64,000 bases of DNA from Thermodesulfobacteriota bacterium. Lineage in GTDB: Bacteria; Desulfobacterota; QYQD01. The stretch is taken from contig JAVHLC010000001.1 in the NCBI GenBank assembly GCA_031082315.1, forward strand, positions 338,501 through 402,500, written 5' to 3'. A program made the position numbers and the translations under genes. The stretch's first letter is position 1. Each line of letters opens with the position of its first letter. The notes under the pieces were generated by a model, which did not search any database, was not told the origin of the DNA, and saw only the letters and a list, made by a program, of their open reading frames with translations. This document shows positions 48,301 through 55,997 of this stretch, one piece after another.

Positions 48301-49552
48301 CGTAAGACCCGAGCCTGCTAAAGAAGAGCCTTCTGTAATTCGAAAAGTCGGGCTGGAATGGCGGAAGATTTATCTTCCACCGATGGCCGACCATGCCTAT
48401 GCCATAGCCGCTGCATTTGAGGCCTGCGGAGTAGAATCCGAGGTTTTACCGGAGTCTGACGAGGAGACCTTGCAGTTGGGGCGCAAATTAACCTCCAGCA
48501 AGGAATGTTATCCCTTCATACTCACCACCGGGGACATGGCAAAGATGGTGCAGCGCACGGGTTTTGACCCTGACCATTCGGCCTTTTTCATGCCATCCGG
48601 AAACGGCCCTTGCCGTTTTGGCCAGTATCATCGGTTTCACCGTATGATTTTGGACTCTCTGGGGTTTCCCCAGGTGCCCATTTTTGCGCCCAATCAAGAC
48701 GAAAGCTTTTACGACCGGCTGGGCATGGTTGGCGGTAATTTCACCCGCCTGGGATGGCAAGGTATGGTCGCTGTTGACCTTTTAGAAAAGAAACTGCGGG
48801 AAACCCGGCCATACGAAAAGCGAAAGGGACAGGCTGGGGCGGTCTATCGACATGCGCTTGGTCAGGTCTGCCAGGCTATAAAGGAAAGAAAAAATCTCAC
48901 TTCGGTCTTGCGTCAGGCGCGGAAGGATTTTGAGGGTGTGGCCTTAAATGGCTACAGAGAAAAGCCGGTTTTAGGCATTGTCGGTGAGATATACATACGT
49001 TCTAATAAATTTTCTAACGAAAATCTTGTGCAGCAGATCGAGGCCTTGGGCGGTGAGGCCTGGCTGCCGACCATAAGCGAATGGATTCTTTATATTAATT
49101 TTACAGCCAAGAGAAAGAGCCGCCGTGAGCAGGGGCTCAAGCAATTTTTACGGTTGGCCATGGAAGAACGCTTCCAGCTCAAGGATGAACACACCCTTTG
49201 CGCGGTGTTTGACGGGGCCCTGCGGAATTCTCCGGAACCGAGCATACCGGATATCCTGTCTTACGCCCAGCCGTATATTGATTCTTCCTTTGAAGGCGAG
49301 GCCGTACTCAGCGTGGGCAAGGCCCATGACTATTTGAAGAAAAATGTCAGCGGAATAGTAAACGTCATGCCCTTTACCTGCATGCCGGGCACTATAGTCA
49401 GCACTATCTTAAAACGGTTCCGGGAGCAGAATAACAACATTCCTTTCTTAAGTATCTCCTACGACGGACAGGAGTCGACCAATACCCGCACCCGGTTAGA
49501 GGCCTTTATGTACCAGGTCAACCATTACAAGGCCAGGACCATGGCCTCATAA
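45368..49552 (+). CDS. Giant acyl-CoA dehydratase activase/HgdB-like fusion (BadF-BadF-DUF2229)
   Basis: 1394 residues. Two tandem BadF/BcrA-type ATPase domains: LGIDVGSASANTV near 7 and LGIDVGSISTNVV near 323, each with a CAAGTGSFL cluster-binding helix (one cysteine each). From about residue 620 a large region with DUF2229 and 2-hydroxyglutaryl-CoA dehydratase-like parts follows, with CAGCPNHCEIKK, ETCYPIK, FACGPDSF and SSKECYPF cysteines. Enzymes of this group drive one ATP-dependent low-potential electron into a radical dehydratase or reductase; the substrate for this long version is not known. Coupled to the radical SAM gene. Confidence 0.87.
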   Translation: MSDRLHLGIDVGSASANTVIMNDDKEVLLEEYTRTKGQPLETVARALTGVFSRFPVEGIKTVSFTGSGGGLLAKLLGANFTNEIIAQARAISFYHPEVRTVIEMGGEDSKLILLKNTPAGMEIEDFAMNTLCAAGTGSFLDQQASRLGLSIEEFSRLALESKAPPRIAGRCSVFAKSDMIHLQQEATPVYDIVAGLCYAMARNLKGNIGKGKKFHKPISFQGGVAANLGVRRAFTDILGLEKGELIIPRHFLSMGAVGAILLTLEDPAYVHKFQGLEPLLRFIGERKTDIRYHNPLHLADPEHKVPAGHIYKDPKVQKIKAFLGIDVGSISTNVVVIDEERRVLAKRYLMTAGRPLDAVKRGLKEIGEEIGNQVEIIGAGTTGSGRYLTGDFVGADIVVNEITAQATAAADIDPQVDTIFEIGGQDSKYISLQNGAIVDFQMNKVCAAGTGSFLEEQAEQLGISIRNEFGRLALESSTPVPLGERCTVFMKSDIVHYQQGGASRADLVSGLSYAIVQNYLNKVVEDRKIGKRIFYQGGTAANLGIVAAFEGVLDREITVPEHHEVTGAIGVAILAQRERTWEKGRFKGFMLSERNYTTDSFECAGCPNHCEIKKVSIEGERPLFYGSRCEKYDVDQRSDKGAHLPDLFKERDEWLFKSGEGVSKAGERGRVGIPRTLYMYELFPYWQAFFSALGFTVVLSEPTHKQMIHKGLEQIVSETCYPIKVAHGHVLNLIEKGVDFLFLPSIIEMKPKEDPFDHGFVCPYNQALPYIMQSAIDFSRQNIRVLQPVLRFGRESKDVRRILRKMVADLGISPFAVSRACRAAEEAQAEFYRRLEMRGREVLNSLAPDEKAVVIIGRPYTAYDPGINLNIARKLKKLGVLAIPMDFLPTDDIDVESARFMYWRYGQRILTAAELIRENPNLFAVCLTYFACGPDSFILPFFRERLRGKPYLEIEIDEHSADAGALTRLEAYLDSLKCVRPEPAKEEPSVIRKVGLEWRKIYLPPMADHAYAIAAAFEACGVESEVLPESDEETLQLGRKLTSSKECYPFILTTGDMAKMVQRTGFDPDHSAFFMPSGNGPCRFGQYHRFHRMILDSLGFPQVPIFAPNQDESFYDRLGMVGGNFTRLGWQGMVAVDLLEKKLRETRPYEKRKGQAGAVYRHALGQVCQAIKERKNLTSVLRQARKDFEGVALNGYREKPVLGIVGEIYIRSNKFSNENLVQQIEALGGEAWLPTISEWILYINFTAKRKSRREQGLKQFLRLAMEERFQLKDEHTLCAVFDGALRNSPEPSIPDILSYAQPYIDSSFEGEAVLSVGKAHDYLKKNVSGIVNVMPFTCMPGTIVSTILKRFREQNNNIPFLSISYDGQESTNTRTRLEAFMYQVNHYKARTMAS

Positions 49553-49579
49553 TAAAAGAAAGACTTAAAAGGCGTACGC

Positions 49580-51076
49580 ATGTCAAGGAAACCAGGAAAA
49601 AAGCTGATTATAAATGCAGAGGCCAGTGAGGAATGCCGGATAGCTTTAGTAGAAGACGGTAAGCTGGAGGCCTTTCATATCGAGACCATCGGCCATGAGG
49701 TTACCAGGGGCAACATATATAAGAGCAAGGTGGTATCCATTGAGCCCAGCCTCCAGGCGGCTTTTATAGATTACGGCGGAGAAAAAAACGGTTTCTTGTC
49801 CCTATCGGAGATCCATCCCGAATATTACGGGGTAGAGACGCCGGGTGAAAAGGGTGAAAAACTACGCATTCAAGACCTGATCGAAAAAGGGCAGGAGATG
49901 CTGGTGCAGGTGGTCAAGGAGGCGGCCGGGCAAAAAGGGGCGGCATTGACAACTTACCTATCCCTTCCCGGACGGTATTTGGTGCTCTTGCCCGGCAGTA
50001 GCAGCGCCGGGGTATCCCGTAAGATAGAAGACGAAGAACAGCGCAAAAAACTTAAGGAAATTATGAAGGATTTTGAGCTGCCGGAAGGTATTGGTTTTAT
50101 CGTGCGTACAGCGAGCCTGGAAACCACCAAGAGGGAGCTGTCTAAAGATCTGCAATATCTCCTGCGCTTATGGAAAGACATAAAAGACAAAGGACAAACT
50201 CTGCCTGCCCCTGCCCTTATTTACAAGGAAGAGTATCTTATTATCCGGTCGTTACGTGATTATTTTTCTTCAGATACATGCGAGATACTGGTTGATGATA
50301 AGGAATCATTTGACCGGATACGTGATTTCATGCGCATCATCTCGCCGAGGCATTACCCGCTGGTAAAACTCTATAAGGATCCGGGGCCTATCTTTTCTCG
50401 TTATAATTTGGAGGCCCAGATTGAGAAGATATATGAATCCAAGGTAAACCTCCCGTCCGGTGGCTCGATAGTCGTAAATCCCACCGAGGCCTTGGTTGCT
50501 ATTGATGTAAACTCGAGTCGCTCCGTGCGGGAAAAGGAACCGGAAGAAACGGCCTTTAAGACTAATATGGAGGCGGCAGAAGAGATTGCCAGGCAGCTCC
50601 GCCTAAGGGATCTGGGCGGTTTAATAGTTGTTGATTTTATAGATATGCGGCAGGCAACACATCAACGCGCTTTAGAAAAAGGGTTTCGCGATAGTCTGAA
50701 GAAGGATAAGGCTAAAATCGAGATCGGCAAGATATCCAAGTTCGGCCTCCTGGAATTAACGCGCCAGAAGATTCGCTCACCTATAATCATGGGCAGCTAC
50801 AAAACATGCAGCCACTGCCAGGGGCGCGGTATAGTGCGTTCTGTTGAGGCCCAGGCCATAGCTGTCCTGCGCCGTATTCAGGCCGGCCTGAGTCGTGGCG
50901 ATGTGAGTGGGGTTCAGGTCCGCGTCCCTGTAGATGTGGCCGCCTACCTGTTAAATAGAAAGCGCGGGGAACTTTTTCATCTGGAAACCCGGCGTGGCAT
51001 GGGCATTAACATTGATGGTCAGGCCGATCTCTTGCCCGGAGAAGCCCATATAGAATTCAGCAAAACGCCCACTTGA
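49580..51076 (+). CDS. rng: Ribonuclease G/E family endoribonuclease
   Basis: Processes rRNA and decays mRNA. An N-terminal S1 RNA-binding domain (RGNIYKSKVVSIEPSLQAAF) is followed by the RNase H-like and DNase I-like parts. Catalytic aspartates lie in VAIDVNSSRSV and IVVDFIDM. The zinc-link motif is CSHCQGRG. Length 498 matches RNase G more than the long RNase E; no scaffold tail exists. It follows the activase gene by 27 bases. Confidence 0.94.
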   Translation: MSRKPGKKLIINAEASEECRIALVEDGKLEAFHIETIGHEVTRGNIYKSKVVSIEPSLQAAFIDYGGEKNGFLSLSEIHPEYYGVETPGEKGEKLRIQDLIEKGQEMLVQVVKEAAGQKGAALTTYLSLPGRYLVLLPGSSSAGVSRKIEDEEQRKKLKEIMKDFELPEGIGFIVRTASLETTKRELSKDLQYLLRLWKDIKDKGQTLPAPALIYKEEYLIIRSLRDYFSSDTCEILVDDKESFDRIRDFMRIISPRHYPLVKLYKDPGPIFSRYNLEAQIEKIYESKVNLPSGGSIVVNPTEALVAIDVNSSRSVREKEPEETAFKTNMEAAEEIARQLRLRDLGGLIVVDFIDMRQATHQRALEKGFRDSLKKDKAKIEIGKISKFGLLELTRQKIRSPIIMGSYKTCSHCQGRGIVRSVEAQAIAVLRRIQAGLSRGDVSGVQVRVPVDVAAYLLNRKRGELFHLETRRGMGINIDGQADLLPGEAHIEFSKTPT

Positions 51077-51099
51077 TGAACTTGTAAAAAGGAAAAATT

Positions 51100-51182
51100 A
51101 CCGCAGAGGTCGCAGAAAACGCGGAGATAACATATTGAATAGTCTATATTTTTTCTCTGCGGACTCCGCGTACTCAGCGGTG
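51100..51182. repeat. CGCAGAG inverted-repeat element
   Basis: Arms ACCGCAGAGGTCGCAGAAAA and TTCTCTGCGG...CCGCGTACTCAGCGGT face each other across about 30 AT-rich bases, between two convergent genes. It may act as a two-way transcription terminator. It resembles the CACAGAG elements near rpe in design. Confidence 0.55.
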
Positions 51183-51213
51183 AAAAAGCTTTTTAACAAG
51201 CCGTCACACTTAA

Positions 51214-51879
51214 TCATACAATAATTGTTCTCTTCACAACATCCACAACCTCTTCGGCCGTATCCACGACCTTGAAAACCTTCAGGTCTTCGGGGGTGAT
51301 CATGCAATCAACGCACATACGCTTATCCAGCCAACTTATGAGGCCTTTCCAATAAGAACTGTCCACCAAAATCACCGGAAACGGCCTGATGCGATTGGTC
51401 TGAATCAGGGTCAAGGCCTCAAAGAACTCATCCAGGGTGCCAAATCCACCCGGCAGACAGACGAAGGCCACTGCATATTTTACAAACATCACCTTACGGA
51501 TGAAGAAATATTTGAAGTTTAATCTTATGTTGGCATAGGGATTCGGTTTCTGCTCGTAGGGGAGTTGTATATTTAGTCCAACCGATTTGCCTCCAGCCTC
51601 TGCGGCCCCCTTGTTAGCCGCCTCCATCACTCCGGGCCCCCCGCCGGTAAGCACGGAAAAACCGCTTTCAACCAGAAGACGGGCTATATTCTCGGCCATA
51701 TTATAAGTCTGACTACCTGGAGTTACGCGGGCCGAACCAAAAACAGAAACGCCGGGATAGGTCTCGGCCAGGGTTTCAAACCCATCCACGAACTCAGCCA
51801 TAATGCGAAACATTCGCCATGAGTCTTTAATCGTGAAGGAATCGATAACATACTGTTTCTCGCTAAGACTTATTTTCAT
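51214..51879 (-). CDS. LOG-family protein (possible lysine decarboxylase-fold nucleotide hydrolase)
   Basis: Rossmann-fold protein of the TIGR00730/LOG group: VLTGGGPGVMEAANKGA and PGGFGTLDEFFEAL, the PGGxGTxxE phosphate-binding motif. Members cleave cytokinin riboside monophosphates or AMP-like nucleotides; the in-vivo role in bacteria is often unclear. The start at 51879 is chosen because AGGTGG lies about 9 bases before it; the frame extends 10 codons more. Length 221. Confidence 0.85.
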   Translation of the reverse strand: MKISLSEKQYVIDSFTIKDSWRMFRIMAEFVDGFETLAETYPGVSVFGSARVTPGSQTYNMAENIARLLVESGFSVLTGGGPGVMEAANKGAAEAGGKSVGLNIQLPYEQKPNPYANIRLNFKYFFIRKVMFVKYAVAFVCLPGGFGTLDEFFEALTLIQTNRIRPFPVILVDSSYWKGLISWLDKRMCVDCMITPEDLKVFKVVDTAEEVVDVVKRTIIV

Positions 51880-52155
51880 ACTTTGCTTCCACCTAGGTAT
51901 ATATTGCAAAAAGGACAGGCCTTACGCCGCTTCTTATTTATGCTTTTTTGCGGCTTATGTCAATTTTTACGACACGGTCACCCTGTTCTTTTACTTCGTC
52001 CCCACGAAACCAAAAGTGGGGTGATGGATTAATCTGTTATAATACGTTTCGCTAAAATCAATTCTTTTCTTGAATAAATATATTCATCGTAGCAATTACT
52101 TCCGAAAGCAATTATCATATAATTAATGACTATTGGTGCATGCAATCTGAACTAA

Positions 52156-52317
52156 ATGCTAAAAGACAAATCTTTTGTCATATGTGAAAATCGCCGGAAT
52201 CACCCAAGGCTGGCTGTAGAAGTCTGCCGGAGATGCCATAAGGCGGGGAAATGCCATATATATCAAGGGTGGCTCCAGCCGGGTCTTTTTCAGGGTTGGA
52301 CAGGAAAGAAGAAGTAA
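52156..52317 (+). CDS. Small cysteine-rich protein (53 aa)
   Basis: Begins MLKDKSFVICENRRNHPRLA; cysteines then fall in VCRRCHKAGKCHIYQGW. A four-cysteine pattern (C10, C24, C27, C33) with histidines looks like a small metal-binding knuckle. Too short for usual ORF lists. No clear ribosome site is seen, but a perfect TATAAT lies at 52036-52041, about 115 bases upstream. Function unknown; similar short proteins in related bacteria would settle it. Confidence 0.45.
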   Translation: MLKDKSFVICENRRNHPRLAVEVCRRCHKAGKCHIYQGWLQPGLFQGWTGKKK

Positions 52318-52389
52318 GGAAAAAACTTGTTTTTATGCAGGTCATGGTTTAGAATAAATAAAATCTTGCAATATGGAGTGCGTCAGCCT

Positions 52390-52692
52390 ATGGCCAAGGT
52401 AGTAAGCATCAAAAATAAAAGAGTAGTTAAAAAGGGGCGGGGCAGGCGGCTTGTGGCCATTAAAGAAGAACTCCTGCGTTTTCACGGCATTGATCTTGAC
52501 CATCTCCTGGCCTCCGAACCGGCAAAGGCCCTTACGGTCGATGAATATGAGGACTTTGCGGAGCGCATCCTGGAAGTTGTCGACGAATTTTGTGAGGAGC
52601 ATCCCCATCTGACCATACATGATATTTTTTATACCCTGGAAAATGTCAAGGATATCATTAAAGACAATTGCGAAGAAAATGAGGCACAATAA
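52390..52692 (+). CDS. Conserved-looking hypothetical protein
   Basis: 100 residues from ATG at 52390 (the frame opens at 52327 without a ribosome site). Basic start AKVVSIKNKRVVKKGRGRR, then a helical acidic part EYEDFAERILEVVDEFCEEH and ENVKDIIKDNCEENEAQ. No known domain. Strong charge change from basic to acidic. It converges on the SDR gene, 24 bases away. Confidence 0.55.
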   Translation: MAKVVSIKNKRVVKKGRGRRLVAIKEELLRFHGIDLDHLLASEPAKALTVDEYEDFAERILEVVDEFCEEHPHLTIHDIFYTLENVKDIIKDNCEENEAQ

Positions 52693-52716
52693 CCACTTTT
52701 AACCTCCCCGAATATA

Positions 52717-53598
52717 TTATTTGATCCCCGCCTCAAAAGGAATAGGCGCAATGCCGAACTCCTCATAGAAGGTGCTGTCGTTTCCAACATTTCCTTCCAG
52801 CAACATAGTAATCTGATCCCGTGTCAGGGGGAAAGCCCGCAGACCTTCCAGGAAGTAGGCTGTAGTTTTTACCAGCCAGACCGGCACGTGCGCTTTTATA
52901 ATCTTCTTACCCAAGCTCCGGGCCATCATATCCAGGATGTCATTAAATGTGAACCGATCCCGCCCCGGTAATTGAAACACCCTCCCGATAGTTTTTTCCT
53001 CTTTAAGGGACAGTGTAAAGGCCCGGGCCACCGTGTGGACATCTACGGGTTGTATCTGATAGCGACCATCGCCGACTACCGGAACCAAAGGCGTCTTTAT
53101 CATCATCTGCTTGAATAGATTGACGAAATTATCGTTCGGGCCGAAAATGACGGAAGGTTGAAATATGGTAAAATCAAGGCCGCTCCGGCGGACATATTCC
53201 TCAGCCTTATATTTGGTTTGATGGTAGCGTGAGCGGGCATTGGGACGCGTGCCCAGGGAACTCATGTGGATATAGCGCTTGATGCCGTTGGTCCGTGTAG
53301 CGTTCACAATTTGAACAGTAGCCTGATAATGCATCCTTTCAAAGGTGATGCCCTTACGGGGAAACTCCCGGATGATCCCGATTAGATGGATTACCGCCTG
53401 GCAGTCCTCTATCCCCTCAGCCAGCCGGCTTTCCCCGTCAAATATGCCGCCCGGCCAAAGCTCAACATCGTGCCTTCTGGCTAATTTTTTCTCCGAACCC
53501 GGCCGTATCAGGCAGCGCACCCGGTATCCATTGTCCAGCAGGGCATTCACCAGATGATTGCCCACAAAGCCCGTTCCGCCGGTCAGGAATACCTTCAT
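52717..53598 (-). CDS. NAD-dependent epimerase-like SDR (NDUFA9-like)
   Basis: Extended short-chain dehydrogenase of the atypical group that includes complex I NDUFA9-like proteins. VFLTGGTGFVGNHLVNALL opens the protein, VRCLIRPGSEKK is the cofactor-specifying strand, and YHQTKYKAE is a YxxxK-like motif. Start at 53598 (AAGGA upstream) removes a 21-codon extension. Length 293. Substrate unknown; possibly a quinone- or lipid-related role. Confidence 0.82.
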   Translation of the reverse strand: MKVFLTGGTGFVGNHLVNALLDNGYRVRCLIRPGSEKKLARRHDVELWPGGIFDGESRLAEGIEDCQAVIHLIGIIREFPRKGITFERMHYQATVQIVNATRTNGIKRYIHMSSLGTRPNARSRYHQTKYKAEEYVRRSGLDFTIFQPSVIFGPNDNFVNLFKQMMIKTPLVPVVGDGRYQIQPVDVHTVARAFTLSLKEEKTIGRVFQLPGRDRFTFNDILDMMARSLGKKIIKAHVPVWLVKTTAYFLEGLRAFPLTRDQITMLLEGNVGNDSTFYEEFGIAPIPFEAGIK

Positions 53599-53728
53599 TT
53601 TTTCCTTAATAGACACCAGCTTTCGGAGGTCCCGGTCATATTCCGCGTAAATACGCCTCAATTTGTGCCTGCAAAGCTGAAGGGATTTTGAGCATCCGGA
53701 GTTATCCAGAAGCGTGATAACATCACAA

Positions 53729-53836
53729 GTAGCACGCTACACAGAAAAGAAGTAAGCGTTTAGAAAAAGCTTGTCAAGGATATTTTAAATGGAATATAAA
53801 TATGTTGCGCTAAGTGAAGAGGCGAGAAAGCTGAAC
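53729..53836 (+). repeat. Promoter-carrying dispersed repeat, copy 2
   Basis: Shares with copy 1 about 85 bases from TAGCACG to TTGCGC with only two or three differences, then GCGAGAAAGCTGAA. It carries TTGTCA (53771-53776), 18 bases, TATAAA (53795-53800), reading toward the DUF4143 ATPase gene at 53982. It lacks the GTTA-ended tail of copies 1 and 3. It fills much of the 383-base SDR-ATPase gap. Confidence 0.75.
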
Positions 53837-53845
53837 AGTAGTTTT

Positions 53846-53862
53846 GGTGGGCAAAGCCCACC
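53846..53862. repeat. Short perfect hairpin
   Basis: GGTGGGC, AAA, GCCCACC: a 7-bp stem with a 3-base loop, followed by CTACACGG. The GTAGGGTGGGC type recurs widely in bacterial intergenic repeats (from general knowledge). Not followed by a T run. Confidence 0.5.
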
Positions 53863-53981
53863 CTACACGGCTTTGCGTAACCTTGCGAACCTTGCGGTGA
53901 GGCGAATTTGCTTTACTATCCTTAATGTGACCAGTATAATGGTTAAAATTTGTTTAAATATAACCAACAGGATGGTCACTT

Positions 53982-55289
53982 ATGCTTAATAACGTCAATG
54001 TGCTTGAAATACTGAGCAAATGGAACTCCTGGGACAGGACCTCTGTCGAGTCCGGGGTTCCAAGGCAAATAACCGGAGAAATCTCCGACTATCTGGATAG
54101 TCCGGAAGTCATTGTTCTTAAGGGGGTAAGACGGTCGGGAAAATCCACCATAATGTTCCAGGTCATGAATGCCCTGATGGCAAGGGGCATTTCATCCAAA
54201 AGCATCCTCTATATCAATTTCGAGGAGCCGTTTTTTGCGGAGCACAGGCGGCCGGACGTCTTTGAGCGGCTTTTCAATGCCTACAGGGAAGAGATAAACC
54301 CCACCGGGCGCGTTTATGTGTTTCTCGATGAAGTCCAGGAAATCCCTATGTGGGAAAAGTGGGTCAGGACTAAGGCAGATCTCAAGGAGGCCAAAATCTT
54401 TGTCACAGGCTCATCCTCAAAACTGCTCGGGACTGAATTCTCGACCCTGCTCACGGGAAGAAATATCTCCTTTACCGTATTTCCTTTGGCCTTCAGGGAA
54501 TTCTTAAGTTTCAAGGGGTTTGATGATTTTTCGGACCCGGTCAGGCTCCTCAAGCACAAACCCCTCGTCAAAAATCTGCTCAGGGAATATATGCAGTTCG
54601 GCGGATTTCCGGAAGTGGTGTTAAGAGACCGGCCTGAGGCGAAGGAGAAGCTGCTCAAGCAGTATTTTGAAGACATACTGTATAAGGATGTGGTCTGGCG
54701 GTATCAGATCAGAGATGTCGCTACCCTTAAAAATATCGCCCTGCTCTGCATGGCCAACATCTCAAATCTCTTTTCTTACAATAAAATCAAGAACGCTTTG
54801 GGTGTGCCTCTTGATGTCGTACGTAGCTATTCCGGCTATATGGGAGAAGCGTACCTGATAAAGGAGGTGCTCAAACACTCTTTCAAGGTCAAAGAACAAC
54901 TCAGAAACCCCAAGAAAATCTACGCCGTTGATATGGGATTGAGAAATGCAGTTTCCTATAGATTTTCGGAAGACCTGGGCCGAATAGCAGAGAACATCGT
55001 GGCCGTCGAACTGATGAGACAGGAAAGGGATATCTATTACTACAAGAACAAGGGCGAAGTTGATTTTCTGGTCAGAAAGGGGATAGGCATAGAAACACTC
55101 TTACAGGTGTGCATGACCGGTGGAGAAAACGAGGAGACCCTTCAGAGGGAACTGGATGCGATGAAGGAAGGCATGGAAAACCTGGAGACAAAGACGGGAA
55201 TTCTTATCACGGAAGACCTGGAGAAAGAGTTCCTTTTTGGAAAAAAGCGAGTCACTGCGATTCCGCTCTGGAAATGGCTTCTTCGCTGA
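53982..55289 (+). CDS. ATP-binding protein, AAA_14/DUF4143 family
   Basis: P-loop ATPase of 435 residues: Walker A GVRRSGKST near residue 49, Walker B VYVFLDEVQEI near 107, sensor VTGSSSKLL. The C-terminal DUF4143 part includes DFLVRKG, a nuclease-like PD-(D/E)xK-resembling turn (FLVRKGIGIETLLQVC). These genes are common in accessory DNA of bacteria and archaea, with no settled role. ATG at 53982 lies behind a weak GGATGG. Copy 2 of the promoter repeat lies directly upstream. Confidence 0.87.
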   Translation: MLNNVNVLEILSKWNSWDRTSVESGVPRQITGEISDYLDSPEVIVLKGVRRSGKSTIMFQVMNALMARGISSKSILYINFEEPFFAEHRRPDVFERLFNAYREEINPTGRVYVFLDEVQEIPMWEKWVRTKADLKEAKIFVTGSSSKLLGTEFSTLLTGRNISFTVFPLAFREFLSFKGFDDFSDPVRLLKHKPLVKNLLREYMQFGGFPEVVLRDRPEAKEKLLKQYFEDILYKDVVWRYQIRDVATLKNIALLCMANISNLFSYNKIKNALGVPLDVVRSYSGYMGEAYLIKEVLKHSFKVKEQLRNPKKIYAVDMGLRNAVSYRFSEDLGRIAENIVAVELMRQERDIYYYKNKGEVDFLVRKGIGIETLLQVCMTGGENEETLQRELDAMKEGMENLETKTGILITEDLEKEFLFGKKRVTAIPLWKWLLR

Positions 55290-55368
55290 TCCGAAAGGCA
55301 GCGCACCGTCAGGGAGACTATACCTCCTTGACGGATATGTTGAAGACGAAAGACTCAGAAAGAACTAG

Positions 55369-55497
55369 GCGTTTAGAAAAGGCTTGTCAAGGATATTTTA
55401 AATGGAATATAAATAAGTTGCGCCAAGCGAGGAGACCCCAAAGGGGGTTCCTCCAACTCGCAGAGATATACAGAAACCGTAGAATAACTTGTTAACT
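55369..55497 (+). repeat. Promoter-carrying dispersed repeat, copy 3, ending in a GTTA site
   Basis: Begins GCGTTTAGAAAAGGCTTGTC; TTGTCA (55384-55389), 18 bases, TATAAA (55408-55413); hairpin GAGGAGACCCC/GGGGGTTCCTC; tail AGAAACCGTAGAATAACTTG then GTTAACT at 55491. Sequence identity to copy 1 ends at this GTTA. A small gene starts 11 bases beyond it. Confidence 0.75.
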
Positions 55498-55507
55498 CTT
55501 TGAGAAA

Positions 55508-55870
55508 GTGAGTTCAAGAGTGTTCAGAAAGAGTCACATTCTAACAATTATAATTGGCCTCACCAAGGTAGCTATAACAATAGTAATTTTCAATGTAGCT
55601 CAAAGTAATTTTGAGACAATTGTCTATGCTCTTCTAGTTTTTATATATTCAGAAATTCAGAAAAATTGGTGCCATTCAAGGATAGAAATAAATTCATCTT
55701 CTTATGATTTATATGGAAAGTTTAGGTTATTATGTGGAACGCAGACAGAAGTTAATGAATCAGATTCAATACAGCAGGTAATGCATGCAATGATCACATA
55801 TATATTTGTAATCATAACGAGACTTATTTGCCTCTTTTATTTCATCAAAACTATTTTTGAAATACGTTAA
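55508..55870 (+). CDS. Small membrane protein, cassette-borne
   Basis: 120 residues, GTG start at 55508. Hydrophobic segments at about 10-30 (ILTIIIGLTKVAITIVIFNV) and 95-115 (MITYIFVIITRLICLFYFI); the middle is polar. The gene is markedly AT-rich compared with the neighbours, which suggests foreign origin. It begins just after the GTTA end of copy 3 and is followed 27 bases later by an attC-type hairpin, so it has the form of an integron cassette. No known domain. Confidence 0.5.
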   Translation: MSSRVFRKSHILTIIIGLTKVAITIVIFNVAQSNFETIVYALLVFIYSEIQKNWCHSRIEINSSSYDLYGKFRLLCGTQTEVNESDSIQQVMHAMITYIFVIITRLICLFYFIKTIFEIR

Positions 55871-55897
55871 GCACAGAAATGGGAAGTAAATTTCAAG

Positions 55898-55987
55898 GGC
55901 TAACAAGCAAATCCAGTGGACACGGAATAAACTCGTTTTGGTTTTACAGCGTTCGGTTGCCCGTGCCACTGATTTAAATCGTTAGAG
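55898..55987 (+). repeat. attC-like integron cassette recombination site
   Basis: Begins GGCTAAC (fits RYYYAAC except its second base) and ends GTTAGAG (GTTRRR core). The arms pair as AAATC/GATTT, CAGTGG/CCACTG and CACGG/CCGTG around a variable middle of about 35 bases. This is the arrangement of attC sites. It separates two cassette-like genes in the same orientation. Confidence 0.68.
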
Positions 55988-55997
55988 GGGCAGACAC

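Noticed and set aside
49954..50190. Antisense frames inside rng
   Set aside because: The sense frame is a full RNase G; the antisense frames show no conserved features.
53789..53989. 66-codon frame MEYKYVALSEEARK...
   Set aside because: Encoded by the promoter repeat and a GGTGGGC hairpin; the same repeat elsewhere lacks this frame.
55109..55495. 128-codon plus-strand frame across the end of the DUF4143 gene
   Set aside because: Out-of-frame shadow that runs through the promoter repeat.
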